64,000 nucleotides of DNA from Epichloe hybrida (GCA_019022495.1 JAFEKR010000016.1:496001-560000), one strand, 5' to 3'; counted from the stretch's first letter, positions 1-12,039 are shown. Notes: generated by a model from the letters alone, not told the origin. Translations and numbers: made by a program.

Positions 1-1194
1 AATATTCCTCCAAGTTAATCCGTCAAGAGAAGAGAGGAGAAAAGAGGCAAGAGGAAGCGAATTGCCTCATGTTAAATAGGGGAGAGGGATAGTGGCGGTC
101 ACATGACGTACGTTACGTTGGTCAGGGTCAAGCCGCGCGATCGCCGCCAGCCAAAGTCCTGGTTCATGATCGCGGCAACCCGGCCTAATTAATGTTGTGA
201 CTGTTCTAATACCTTTTTTTTTTTTTTTTTTTTTCATATACATCTATAAAACACTGGTACCGTAATTAATTAGCTCGTTGCCTCCTGCCAGGTACATTCG
301 TTATCGGTTCTACATGCGCGGGGCCACGCGACCGCCCGATAAGGCCTACCGTTTTACTCGTAATAGTGATGCAACTTGCGCACGATATTTGTTACAGATG
401 GACGGTTGTTGCATTGCATATGTATTCTCATAGTAATACGAGTGGTTACGCGCGCAGTGAGCAAGTAATCAAATGCGTAGTGGCGACTAGGCCTAGAACA
501 GAAGAAATACCTTCCATGGGTATTTCTAGTTGGCGAGATTACGTACTTCTATGGTTTGTTCTATTACAGATAGCATGGTCCGGAGCACTTGACGTGTTCT
601 ATTGTAAGAAGGCCCTGATGAACAAAGGTCTTGTAATATAACAAGGTTCTTGACATGAAACAAGCTTTGTGTTGCGATTAATATCTAGCGGCATGAACTT
701 CGGCATGTATTCCTCTTCCTCCGTGTAAGATGGGGAATGGAGGAAACTCTTCCGTTTAAGGCCTAGTCACCGCTGCGCATTTGATCATTCTTAACACTAC
801 TTATATACTGCGCGTTTATTCTCAATTCTTCTTATTAATCGCACAGCCAATGAGTGGGCGACTCGTGGTGGCCTGATGCTGTCGGGCCTTTTCGACTCCT
901 TCCTCGTTACTTCTCTCTTGAGCCTGAATGGGCGGGTTTGTTTGGCAACGATGACTGGATCAATGTTTATCATCATGTTTCGTCGGTGGGGTTTCGCCAG
1001 GGGGCAAGTATAAAAGCCGAGTTGTCGCCCCTGTCTGCGGGACACGAACAGGGCGTTTGGCTAAACTCTTGTCTCTCCCCGGCCGTATGTATTTGCTTCA
1101 ATCTACGGAGTATTACCTCGAGGCGATCACTAGCAGCGAGCGATGGGTACGTGTGATAAAATAAACTTTCGGACAGTTCCCGAGACGGCAGACA
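1..1194. other. Intergenic, left edge and PTR2 promoter
   Basis: No supported gene. The stretch holds a T homopolymer of about 18 at 217-234, an inverted repeat at about 505-527 (arms AGAAATACC and GGTATTTCT around a 7-b loop), and a copy of the 9-mer TACGGAGTA at 1104-1112, about 90 b upstream of the transporter start. The open frames seen here lack family motifs and plausible start contexts. Confidence 0.6.
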
Positions 1195-3652
1195 ATGAAT
1201 GCAAAGCGACTCTGCTCTTGCTTCATCAAGCTCCGCCATGTAGATCGTTCAATACTAACGTATACGCGCCCCCCCCCTTCGACATCAGCGGAACGCGTGG
1301 AAACATGGCCTGAGCTCACGGCCGATGAGGAAAAGGGCGTCGGCGGCTACATCATTGACGTGCGGGACGGCCACGGCCACGGCCACGGCCACGGCGGCAA
1401 CGAGATTGCCATTCTCAATCAAGATTACGAGGGCAAACCCACAGACGAAGAGTTTGCCACTTTGCGCCGTGTTCCTGGTCGGGTTCCTGCCGTGGCTTAC
1501 TTGCTCTGTGCTGTCGAATTTTGTGAGAGAGCTTCCTTCCTTGGTGAGTTCATCTGCTGACTGACGCGTTGTGGCTGCAATCAAGCTCTTGGGTAATTTT
1601 TGAGAGAAAAAGTCCGTCTGGCTGATATGGCCCGACCCTTTCAGGATGCGCTGTCATCTGGACAAACTACATCAATCGACCACTGCCCAAGGGCGGCAAT
1701 GGCTATGGCGCCGTCGCACCGGGAAGCACAAGCGGTATTCAGGGTGCCTTGGGCATGGGCGAGCAAATCGCTGTACGTACCAGCATGAACCATTGAATGT
1801 TGCAGCACTTGGCTTTATTCGCATTAACGCTTCAATCGATATAGAATGCCACGACTCAGTCTTTCAGTCTGATAGCTTTCTGTCTTCCCTTGGCCGCTGG
1901 ACATCTTGCCGACAGCAAGTTTGGCCGATATCCCATGATTTTCTGGGGTGTCGTTATTTGCGGTATCGGGCATATTCTTATCGTCGCCGGTGGTGCCAAA
2001 GAACTCATTGACAATGGCACCGCGAAGATCCCCTTTTTCCTCGGCGTGTATGTCCTTGCTGTCGGAGCTGGTATGTTCTGTCCTGACAAAGTCAGTACTG
2101 GTTTCATTGGCTCACTCACGAACTTCCTGCAGCCATGTTCAAGCCCAACGTTACACCCCTTCTGCTCGACCAGATGAGATCTCACGTACCCAAGATCAAG
2201 ATGCTCAGGTCGGGCGAACGAGTAATTGAGGACCCGGAACACGGCACCGAACGAGTCATGTTGTGGTTCTACATTCTCACCAACATTGGTGGCTTCATGT
2301 CCACGGCGACATCATACTCGGCAAAATATGTTGGCTGGTGGCTGGCATTCTTGCTCCCCCTCATTCTCTATCTCCCATTGCCTCTGCTCCTTGTATGGCT
2401 AAAGCCTCGTCTCATCTTGCGCAAGCCGGGCGGCTCCGACTTGCCCAATGTCTTCCGAGCCGTTGGTCATTGTCTTGCCGGTGGAGGCATTCTCAGAATC
2501 GGCCGCAAGGGCTGGTGGGACAACGCAAAGCCTTCGGTCAGAGCCAGGAGGGGATTGTCCGCCGAGACTCACTACAGCGATGACTTCGTCCTAGATGTGC
2601 AGCGGACCATGCAGGCAACTGGCATGTTTTGCCTTTTCCCTGTCCAGTATTGGAACGATAACGGGTACGACGACTCCGTGGGCACCTCGTGGTATTGTTA
2701 TCTGAATGATTGATTGTGCTCGCTGCTGACACGGCTATGCAGCATCGGAAGCTCAACAAACTTCTTGAGTACCATGCTTACCAGTGACGGCGTGCCCAAT
2801 GATGTCGTTGGCAACTTCAACTGTCTCAGCATCATCTTTTTGGGGCCAGTCCTCAACGTAAGCTTCCCTTGATGAGCACATGTTCTTTTTTTGTAGGGAA
2901 GACTTGGGCTGACCGGGACAATCTCAAAGTATGTGCTATACCCGATGCTGCGCAAGGCCAAGATCCCCTACGGTCCCGTCGCCCGTGTCACAACTGGGTT
3001 TTTCATCAGCACTCTTGCTGGCATCGGGTATACCGTTCTGTGCTACAAAGCGTACCAGACGTCGCCCTGCGGTTGGTATGGTTCTACGGACCCCCGCTGC
3101 GTAGAGAATGAACTGTTTTCCCCCATCTCGCTATGGTGGGAGGCTGTCCCGTTCGCGCTGGGTGGATTTTCCGAACTTTTCATCAATGTTCCAGGTATGC
3201 GTGGAACGACCATCTCTCCTCCTTCTGGCCCCTCTCCCCCTCTGAGAAAGAAAGAAACCGGGAACTGACACGCGACCGTTTCGCAGCCTATGGCATTGCG
3301 TACTCGCGAGCTCCGGTCAACATGAGAGGTCTGGTCTCAGCCATCAATCTGTTCAGCACTGGGTTCGCTTACATTGTGAACCTGGCCACGTCTGCCGTAA
3401 TTGTTGACCCGTACTTGGTGTGGGACTTTGGCGGCCCGGCCATTGTTGGCGGCGTTGTCACGGTGTTGTTTGTAAGTCCACCGATATTGGACATTCACAA
3501 TTCTCTACAGGGTCACGTTCTGACATGAGCTGCAGTGGTTCACTTTCAAGCACATTGATGAGGAGAAATATGTCCTGTCCACGACGCAGACTAGTGAGGT
3601 TGCGGGCGTTGTGGTTGTGGAGGATACCGAGGCAGCTCAGCACAAAATTTAA
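1195..3652 (+). CDS. POT/PTR2-family proton-coupled oligopeptide transporter
   Basis: Integral membrane transporter of the proton-dependent oligopeptide family (PTR2-like), expected to import di/tripeptides at the plasma membrane. Eight exons: 1195-1543, 1645-1772, 1860-2070, 2133-2664, 2743-2857, 2930-3194, 3287-3471, 3536-3652. They sum to 1902 nt (633 residues), and every intron is GT-AG. Family signatures are the N-terminal segment 'RVPGRVPAVAYLLCAVEF' followed by 'CERASFLG', then 'TNYINRPLP', 'QGALGMGEQ', and hydrophobic segments throughout. A short His-Gly repeat (GHGHGHGHGG) lies in the cytosolic N-terminus, made by a GGCCAC tandem repeat at 1369-1394. The start at 1195 is the first in-frame ATG, so an upstream exon is possible. 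It converges on the UstYa-like gene and may belong to the same functional block. Family assignment is secure; the substrate is inferred. Confidence 0.88.
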
Positions 3653-4062
3653 AAGCTGCTTTGAGCGCACATTCTGTTCGGGTGTAACAAATGACAGGCA
3701 GGGTCAAAAGACATTCCCCATTTCATGAACCGAGCGTCACAACAAAGCTGCGAATTTAATTTGGGCACTGTTCATGCCATCCATTGACTGCGCTGAATCT
3801 CAGCTGAAACCGTGTGAGATGTCGCTTGATGCCGTGCTCCCATTTGTCGTTTATAGACTTCAATTCTTGCTCCATGCTGACGTTGTGCTAGGAGCCCCTA
3901 GTTGCACTCTTGACGAGCTCTAAGAAATTCTTGTGCAAGAAAATCCCACCGCAGAGGCCCCCTGTAGGTGAGTTGGCGAATGCTGTTGCTCGGCCATGTA
4001 GGGAAGTAGAAAGATGAACCAAGACCGTGCACGTCTGGCCTCCTAGTCCTTTCTTCTTCTTC

Positions 4063-4102
<40 letters not shown>

Positions 4103-4122
4103 AGCTGCTTTTCTGTCGTTAT
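3653..4122. other. Intergenic between convergent PTR2 and UstYa-like genes
   Basis: Shared 3' region of two convergent genes. The only striking element is a run of about 22 T followed at once by about 21 A near 4061-4103, a perfect hairpin-capable AT palindrome. It could serve 3' processing for both genes or be a slippage product. Nothing else is visible. Confidence 0.5.
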
Positions 4123-5215
4123 TCACATCCCTGGGGTGAATACTTCATGCCCATTCGACTCCTGAAAATCCACAATCTTTTGGAAGTCGCGACATTTGTG
4201 ATGCACGTTGAAGTCGACCCGATCTCCCGTCGGACGGCTTTCATCCTTCAGAAAGAGCACCGGAGTAATGTCTGAATAGCACATCAGGCTAAGCCGTAGG
4301 GTTTCTATGCAATGATCAACGTGCATTCGACTCATCATCTCGTCTTCCCGTATCGAGGGATAGAGTCTGCCCCAGGATTTATCGAACAACCTCAGCGGCC
4401 AGGTGTATTTGCGCAGCTCATCCTTTTTCAGGGGGTGTCAGTTACGTGGACAGCGACAGGTAGTGCATGTGGAAACAAGAGAATGAGGAGGAGACTCACG
4501 AGGCAATGCAGTTGGTGGAAGACCTCCAAAGTAGCACCATATGATGGATTGGCAGGATCGCTGCCAATGACCTCAACATGTTCGCCTGCGTTGGTTTGAT
4601 TCAATGCCTCTATGCCGGCCGCATCGACGGCGACGAGATGTTCTACAAGATGAACAAACAGATAAAAGCCATCAACACTTGTCAAGCTTGAAACGACGGT
4701 TGCGTTATTTACTTACGCCTCCAGAGGCCCTCCCATGCCTTTTCACGTTGCAGAGTGGGTGGACCACGATATATCGACGAGTGATTGAAGAAGTTGACAA
4801 AGTTGCCTTCCCAAAATTCCACAACATGCCAAAGAGGAGCTAAGAAGGAGTGAAAGAGTGCAAAAAAAGCTGAGTCAGTAGGAGGAGTAGGGGTCGGGGG
4901 GTCGATGTCGCATGGTGGAGGGGACGGCCGTGAATGCTCACAGTATGGGGATAACTTCTTGGCACACTCGCGATGCGACGGCGACGAACTGTTGCTGATG
5001 GCGACTGATGATGTGAGTATCAGCAGCAGGGTTAGTATCAAGTTGCCGTAGTGTGCCAGCCTGGTTCTCCTGCGCAACCGCGCCAGATCGCCACGGCATC
5101 GCGTGTTGGCGCACCTGTCGTCGCTCTCGTCGTCCCCGCAACTTGGCGAATGTCCATTCGACTTGTCCAGGTCTGCGGGCTCGAGTCGCTCGTAGCGGAA
5201 TTCCGGCGACGGCAT
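4123..5215 (-). CDS. UstYa-family (DUF3328) oxidase-like protein
   Basis: Three exons on the minus strand: 5215-4717, 4642-4500, 4422-4123 (942 nt, 313 residues). It has one predicted membrane helix at about residues 57-74 (NLILTLLLILTSSVAIS). Both diagnostic HxxHC motifs are present: 'HQLHC' (His209, His212, Cys213) and 'HVDHC' (His248, His251, Cys252), followed by 'SLMCYSDITP'. UstYa-type proteins are known to act in fungal cyclic-peptide pathways (ustiloxin-type RiPPs, cyclochlorotine), where they catalyse oxidation, cyclisation or halogenation. I chose the start MPSPEFRYERL because it resembles the usual short N-terminus before the helix; an in-frame Met at 5359 would add 48 residues. It is divergent from a tiny secreted-peptide gene and near two transporters, which suggests a biosynthetic role here. 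Family call strong; product unknown. Confidence 0.9.
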
Positions 5216-5522
5216 CCCGAGGTAGAGAGAGGGTGGAATGCTAAGCTGCTGAACTTGCTGTCTTGTCTGTTGGCGTCGGAAGAACTTGCTTGTCACTTGA
5301 TGAACGAACGTCGATGTTGGGTCGAATTTGGTGGGGTTTGATTGACATGCAGAGTCCATCCATAACCGCCCTATATTACTCCGTAGTAATTGCGGATTAT
5401 GGACGGAGTATATATAGAGTCAAAAGTCCCCCCTCCTCTCTTCCTGGTCTTCTTGTGATATCATCTCCCTCGCCCCTTTTCTGCTCACTCTACGCATACA
5501 GTCCATATTACCCTCACCGAAC
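5216..5522. promoter_or_regulatory. Divergent promoter between UstYa-like and small-peptide genes
   Basis: This 307-b gap serves two divergent genes. It contains TACTCCGTA at 5377-5385 and a related GACGGAGTA at 5402-5410, so CTCCGT/ACGGAG halves face each other about 20 b apart. A TATATATA box lies at about 5407-5414 and a pyrimidine-rich leader precedes the ATG at 5523. The TATA element is oriented usefully for the plus-strand peptide gene. The shared 9-mer also occurs upstream of the PTR2 and ABC genes. Confidence 0.5.
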
Positions 5523-5808
5523 ATGTGGTTTTCACCAAGTATGGCCTCGGCAGCAACAATCTTGTTGGGCGCGTCCCTAATCTGTGCTGTCCCTGGTATG
5601 ATGTCGATTGATGATTCGTTTGTTACCTGGCGGCCGGCTAACGTCTCTGTCCCATTCAGTCCCCAACGCCGCATCCCAGGACCGCCATCTCGCCGGTCCT
5701 CAGGAGTATTCGCTTTTCAACCGCATTCAAGGGACAAATGCTATCACGCCCGGGCCGTACGACAAAGAGGTGACTTCTGCCGACCGCCTTGCCGTTCTCG
5801 GAGAGTAG
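5523..5808 (+). CDS. Small secreted peptide, 73 residues, one intron
   Basis: Two exons, 5523-5595 and 5660-5808 (222 nt). The 64-b intron has a GTATGA donor and a CATTCAG acceptor, and splicing restores one frame. Residues 1 to about 26 form a clear signal peptide (hydrophobic core ATILLGASLICAV, then small residues). The mature part of about 47 residues contains 'EYSLFNRIQG' and 'ITPGPYDKE', ends in VLGE, and has no cysteine. There are no KR Kex2 sites and no internal repeats, unlike classical UstA-type precursors. A TATA box sits about 110 b upstream. Placed head-to-head with a UstYa-like gene, it is a candidate substrate or precursor peptide, or simply a small secreted protein. I do not recognise a family. 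The splice frame and signal peptide support a real gene; function is inference only. Confidence 0.6.
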
Positions 5809-6534
5809 GCAGCATGCATGTACATAGAGTCAATTGAAATGAAGAGTCACGTATCGGCCATTGTCGGCCATTGCATCTCTCCCGTACAATATTCCCTCTC
5901 TCCAGAGAACCTGCCATTCATTGTATTTGTGTATTTGTTCCCGTTTGCTAAATGTAGCTTGGGCGGCAAGGCGGGTGGGTGACCAACAAGACTCACCAGT
6001 GTCACCACTCATCAGTGGCACTGGCACACTCACCACCACTCGCTCTTTCCTCTTTCCTCCCTCAGCCCGCCCCGCAGCCCCACTATCAGCCCAGAGCAGA
6101 GACCCAACCGCCCGCGATCATGCAATGCAACCTCAACCTCAACCTACGCTGGAACTTTTGGATTTGCGACTTGGCTTGATGCTTGATGGCAGATAAAACA
6201 TGTGTCCCATCATGACCGGCCTACGGAGTACTCGCCTGCCTACTCGGGACGGCCAACTGACCAACGTCCCGTGTTAGGCTGGGTATTGGCCTCAAAACTC
6301 CTAACAGCAGAGGACGAGATGGGGACACATTTTCTCCTCCTCCCTTCGTCGCTCTTTTGTTTTCACTTCTGCTGCATATTCTTCAATCTTGATATTTACA
6401 TCAGCTTCAAGTGCCAGCGTCTGTATTAGCAACTCATCTGCCAAAGGCAAAAAAAAAAAAAGGAAAAAAAAAAACAAAAAAAACACCCCACTTTCTTCTT
6501 GCGAGCACCACTGTCAGCAGTTGCGTCCGGCGCC
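5809..6534. other. Intergenic, promoter of the ABC transporter
   Basis: No gene supported. It contains TACGGAGTA at 6222-6230 (about 310 b before the ABC start), an imperfect CAACCTCAACCTCAACCT tandem at about 6127-6145, and an A-rich purine tract at 6450-6484 just before the start codon. Confidence 0.45.
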
Positions 6535-9500
6535 ATGAGTGAAGACTCCTTCGGGCCTCAATTACGCCCACAATTCGACTTCACCTTGTTGTTTGAGCAC
6601 ACCATCTTGACAATTCTTCCCACTAGTCTCTTGATCGTCGCTTCCATACTCTACTTGTTCCACTACTTCAAATCACCCGTGTATATTTCCGGAAGCATCT
6701 TGTTATGGACGAAGCTCGTAAGTTGTTTTTGTTTTCATGCCTGCAAGCATGGTTGCTCGTGTCCGAGTTTACTTGGCCATGTTCAGTCTAACCACAAACT
6801 TAGGCAGTATCGGGTGTGCTCCTAGGCATCGAAAGTGCTAGCCTGGTTCTCTGGGCTGTTTTGCCAGCTCTCCGCACCGACGCATCTCTCGCGGCGGCAT
6901 CTCTTGCATGCGTTGGCAGCATTCTCATTGTCATTGTGATCAATCTCGAGCACCGACATTCGCTTCAGTCATCTGCATTCGTCAGTCTCTTTCTCGGTCT
7001 CACGCTGCTGCTGGACATTGCCAAGGCTAGATCCGAGCTCTCCCGGCCCGACATAGTCATTATTGGAGCGTTATCGGCTGCTACAGCGGCTGTCAAGTTG
7101 ACACTCTTGCTGCTGGAAGAGATGTCTAAACACAGGTATATCATGGATCCTGTATTACGGAGCTCAGCCAGCCGTGAAAACACCAGTGGATTCTGGAACC
7201 GACCATTGTTTATCTGGCTAAACTCGACGCTGTTGTTTGGATTTCGAAACATCCTCACTGTTGAGAATTTACACAATTTAGGCGACGAGTTCTCTGCAGA
7301 GACTCTCACAGCGAAATTTGAGCCTATCTGGTCAGAGTGTAAGCTACACACCCTTGGCCTCCCCTTGACGTCTTCCTGTCCCCGTCTCTTCCTCTCCAAC
7401 CAGACCTGGGCGGGGTTTCCTTCTTCTTCTCTTGGGCACATGCTAAAGTCTATAGATAAACATTCATCGCATGCTTTGATCAAGGCGTGTTTCATCACGC
7501 TTACCGGTCCGTTCTTCTCCGTCGTGATTCCGCGATTGGTCTTCACGGGATTCACGTTTAGTCAACCATTTCTATTGAAGAGCGTTATAAGCTTTATAGG
7601 CGAAGATAATCCGTCTCAGAGCTTTAGGAACAGTCTGATCGGAGCTACTGTGATAATTTACATTGGTCAAGCGGTAATGTCTCTCACAGTCTCTTGAACA
7701 TGACAAGTGCTAACCCAGATTAGATCTCCAGAGCAAGTTACAATCATTTGAACTACCGCCTCACCACTCGCCTCCGCGGAGTTCTTATTTCTGAGATATT
7801 TAAGAAGACCCTTGCAATAGAGCATGTCAATGCTAAGGAGTTTGCGGCGGCGACGTTGATGAGTACGGATATTGATGGAATTTCCGAAGGCGTACCCAGA
7901 TTTCACGAACTTTGGGCGTCCATCCTCGAGCTTGGTTTAGGCCTCTACTTCCTCTCGACGACAGTCGGCGCCGCAGCCTTTCTTGTGATATTTCCCGCCA
8001 TCTGTAAGCCACTGCCCACATACACGTCTAATGTTAAGTCATAGCCCAGGACTAATCAAATACATTAGTGTCGACAGTGGCCGGTCTTCTTCTCGGCAAC
8101 CGCATGGGTCCTGCACGTGCTGCTTGGAACAAGGAGATTCAGAACCGTGTATCAACCACCGCAGGCGTTCTGTGCCAGCTAAAGAGCATCAAAATGGTTG
8201 GGCTGCATTCTACTGTGGCTGATCTGGTTCAGAGACTTCGAGAAAGTGAGATGAGACTGCCTTTGAGATTCCGCTCACTTTATGTCGTGTTAAGAGCTAC
8301 AGGTTTGTCAGCAGCAGTACTGCCCGTGTCATTACACACGCATGCAGTGCTAATGCCAATAAAGTCATGCTATGCTACCAAATCACGCCAGCTGTCGTTA
8401 TAACTGCAGCTCTTTTTTGGACAAGACTATCAGGCGGCCTGAGATCCGTTCAAACTTTCACCACTTTGGCATTTCTGGTCCTTACTGCGCTGCCGTTGGT
8501 AAAGATCATGCTATCATATACGACAATCACAACCACTCTGGCTTGCTTCCAACGCATCCAGTCATACCTGCTTCTACCCGAGCTAGAGGACAGACGCGAG
8601 ACCATAAGCGATCTGGTACTACGAGCTAGGGGCGACAACGAAGGAGGGACGCTTGAGAAATGCGCTGTGGTACCAGCCAATAAACCATGCATCGAATTCA
8701 AGTTGCCTCAACCCCCCATTGTATTTCTTGATGCATCAATTGCCCCCGCCTCTGGAAAAGAGCCCATACTGAAGCAAGTGAACTTTTCCATCACTCGGTC
8801 CGAACTTGCCGTGGTTCTTGGTCATACTGGCTCAGGAAAATCGACATTATTGCGGGCAATATTGGGGGAAGCAACCGTCACTAGTGGGCTTGTGTATGCT
8901 GAGCAGCGTCACATTGCGTATTGCGACCAAAGCCCGTGGCTTCGAGATGTGAGTATCCGAGAGAACATCTTTGGAGAGAGCAATGCCATGAAGAACAAAT
9001 ACGACAGAGAATGGTATGAAGTGGTCCTCGAAGCGTGCCTTCTTACTGAGGATATCCGCCAATTACCCCACGGCGACCAAACCAAAGCTGGGACTGGGGG
9101 TGCCAACTTGAGTGGCGGGCAGAGGCAAAGAGTTGTAAGTGAACGACGGACCTCCATCTTCTTGTCCCCTTTTTTTCCCCTTCTGCCGCTTCATTCCACG
9201 TTGACATCATGCTTCCCCTACCACCAAAGGCACTTGCGAGAGCCGTGTACTCCCAGGCCTCGATTTTCGTTTTAGACAATGTCTTTAGTGCTCTAGACAA
9301 GACCACATCGGATGCTATATTCCATCGCCTATTGGGCTCCGAGGGTTTGCTGAAAAGGACCACCAAAACAGTTGTAATGACTACAAACAGAGGTATGATA
9401 TCACGGCTGAGCACCAGTTTCGTACCGTCAACATTTCTAACAAAAGCGCGGTCATAGTTGAATATGTTAGCGCAGCTGATCGCCTATTGATTATTGACGA

Positions 9501-11831
9501 CTTTGCATCCGTCAAGTCCATTCCAAACTCACGTCACATCGATTTCCATGACTTGGTCTCGAAGCAGCCGAATGAGACGACGAACGGAGCTTATGAAGAT
9601 GAAGGACTGGCTGAAGATGTCAAAAATTGTTCAAAAATCAGCGCAACGGGCTTCAGTAATGACGCCTTGGTGCGCCAGCAGGGAGATATGGGCCTCTACT
9701 TGTTCTATCTGAAGTCAGTAAGAAAATGGCTGTGGTTGCTGTTTATGGTCGCAGTTATCCTCGTCACCGTGTGTCAAAGATTACCCGGTGAGTACACTGG
9801 AAAGAGGAAGTGCGTTCTACCTTTGCGTAGCTGTCTGACTAACTGCGTACGTAGAAATATTTATTCGAATCTGGCTGGATGTTGCCCCAGACAATAGACT
9901 ATATGTCATTGGGTACATCCTACTCAGCACATCCTGCTTCGTATTTACTTTGATCACACTGGGGTAAGCTCATCTAGTGCTGCGTGTTTGAACTACGACC
10001 CAGTGGATCTAACTAATTGTTAGCATTTTCTACCTGAAGATGGTCCCGGAGTCTTCTGAAAATTTGCACCACAAACTATTGGACAATGTCATGGGGTGAG
10101 AAGCATGATGAGACTTTTTTTGTTGTGAGATTGAAATTTTTGACGTTGAATAGGTCGACCCTGTCCTTTCTTTCTTCGAGAAGCACCGGATCTCTTCTCA
10201 ATTTGTAAGCACTTGGACTCTCTTGGTGATTTGTTGCGATAGCGAAGCATGAAGCTAATCCCGGAAATGATATAGATTCAGTCAAGATATGAGTCTTTTG
10301 AGTCAGGAGCTTCCCATGCAATTTTTTTTGTTTCTTTGGGGTATGTTCTGCAATGAATGACCGAAGACTGTCTGTTTGCCTAACTCTACTTGAGCGGTTA
10401 TTCTACTTCTTACGGACATGGGTATCGTCGCATCCGGCGCGACTTACGTCGCCACCACCATCCCATTCTTGATAATAGCTCTCTATGTTATTCAGCATTT
10501 CTACCTCCGGACGTCGCGACAGATGCGGCACCTTGACTTGGAGGCCAAATCACCGCTCTATACACAATTTACCGAGATATCCTCTGGCCTACCACATATC
10601 CGATGTTTTGGCTGGCGCGCGGAATATCAATCCCAGAGTCTTGGCCTGCTGGACTATTCCCAAAAGCCTTTCTACTACATGTTTTGTATACAGCGGTGGC
10701 TTGGGCTCGTGACGGACTTGTGCGTCCTGGGGGTGGCCACTGTTCTAGTCTCCATCGCACTATGCGTCAGAGGCACCACGTCACAAAACGCCATCGGTCT
10801 TGCTCTGCTAAACGTCATGCAATTCGGAGACTCGACTAGAAACGTCATTGACTACTGGGTCAGCCTGGAGACATCTCTTGGTGCCATTGCACGTTTGCGG
10901 GCATTCATCCAAGAGACGCCCACAGAACGCGACAGCAGCACAGGTCTGCCACCAGGATGCCTCACCCAGGGCGCCATTGAATTGACAGGCGTGACCTCTA
11001 CATACAAGTAAGCATTCCTCACATGGGCAGACGCTGATGCCCGCATGATAAATACTAACACGAGGTTTTTTTTTTTTCCTTCTGTGCGCAAAGCTCTTCA
11101 TCTACTGTGCCCAAGGCTGCCCTAGAAAATGTATCACTTGATATAAAACCGGGTCAAAAAGTCGCGATAATCGGAAGAACTGGCAGGTACGTTGTCACAA
11201 TGAGTCAGTCCCAGATTTTACGCAAAAGAAGAGAGAACGGAGGCTGATGATGCAGTCCAGTGGCAAGAGCTCCTTGATCTTGACTCTTCTGAATTTCTTG
11301 GATTACACGGGAGTCATCAAATTCGACGGGGTGGACCTATCCAGCATTCCGCGACAAGACCTGCGATCATCCATCACCACCATTTCCCAGGACGTCGTAG
11401 AGCTTCCTGGGACCGTTGGTGATAATCTCCTGCCGGGGACTACGAAGAAGAAGGCAGATGATGACAGCTGCCATATGGGAATGCTTTTCGAAGTTTTAGG
11501 AAGAGTCGGACTGCTAGAGCACATAGATTCCCACGGCGGCCTCGATACCCCTCTGGCAGAGATTGGATTCTCCCACGGCCAGAAGCAACTACTCGCGATT
11601 GCACGGGCAATGATGCACAGGCTGGTATACAACAGCAGGATCTTGCTGGTCGATGAGGCCACGAGCAACATGGATGGAAAGACGGCTGATGTCATGCATC
11701 GTGCTTTGAAGAATGCTTTCAGCGATTGCACTGTTGTTTCGATTTCACATCGGCCGGAGAATGTGGAAGACATGGATCTTGTCGTGACGATAGATGATGG
11801 CAGGATCGTCTCTGTGGTCCAAAAGAGATAG
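6535..11831 (+). CDS. ABCC (MRP-type) full-length ABC exporter
   Basis: Fifteen exons: 6535-6717, 6804-7338, 7456-7673, 7724-8003, 8069-8302, 8365-9134, 9230-9392, 9458-9787, 9855-9963, 10024-10095, 10154-10204, 10276-10340, 10395-11007, 11094-11186, 11261-11831. They sum to 4287 nt (1428 residues). Layout is TMD0-TMD1-NBD1-TMD2-NBD2, as in fungal multidrug and toxin exporters. NBD1 has Walker A GHTGSGKS (636-643), signature LSGGQ (732-736) and Walker B FVLDN (Asp756, then Asn757 where an acidic residue is usual). NBD2 has Walker A GRTGSGKS (1235-1242), a changed signature FSHGQ (1342-1346), intact Asp1370-Glu1371 and H-loop His1402. So each composite ATP site pairs one odd and one standard half. 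It likely exports a small molecule or conjugate at the plasma or vacuolar membrane. It follows the UstYa/peptide pair and may export their product. Confidence 0.92.
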
Positions 11832-12039
11832 TAGTACTTGCCATACGAGTCCAAGTGACCCTCCAGGATGTATACATGGCCACTCTAACGCGTTGTACCA
11901 GGGCATACACGGCACGCACGCGAGAAGGAGGAATTGTTGGAGCCGGAAATCACGGTGCATTTTACCCGACAAGTGCTCCATTATAATATCTCTCTCCATG
12001 AGCTTTGGACCAGCTATGTATGCTATTCAGAGCCCCGTG

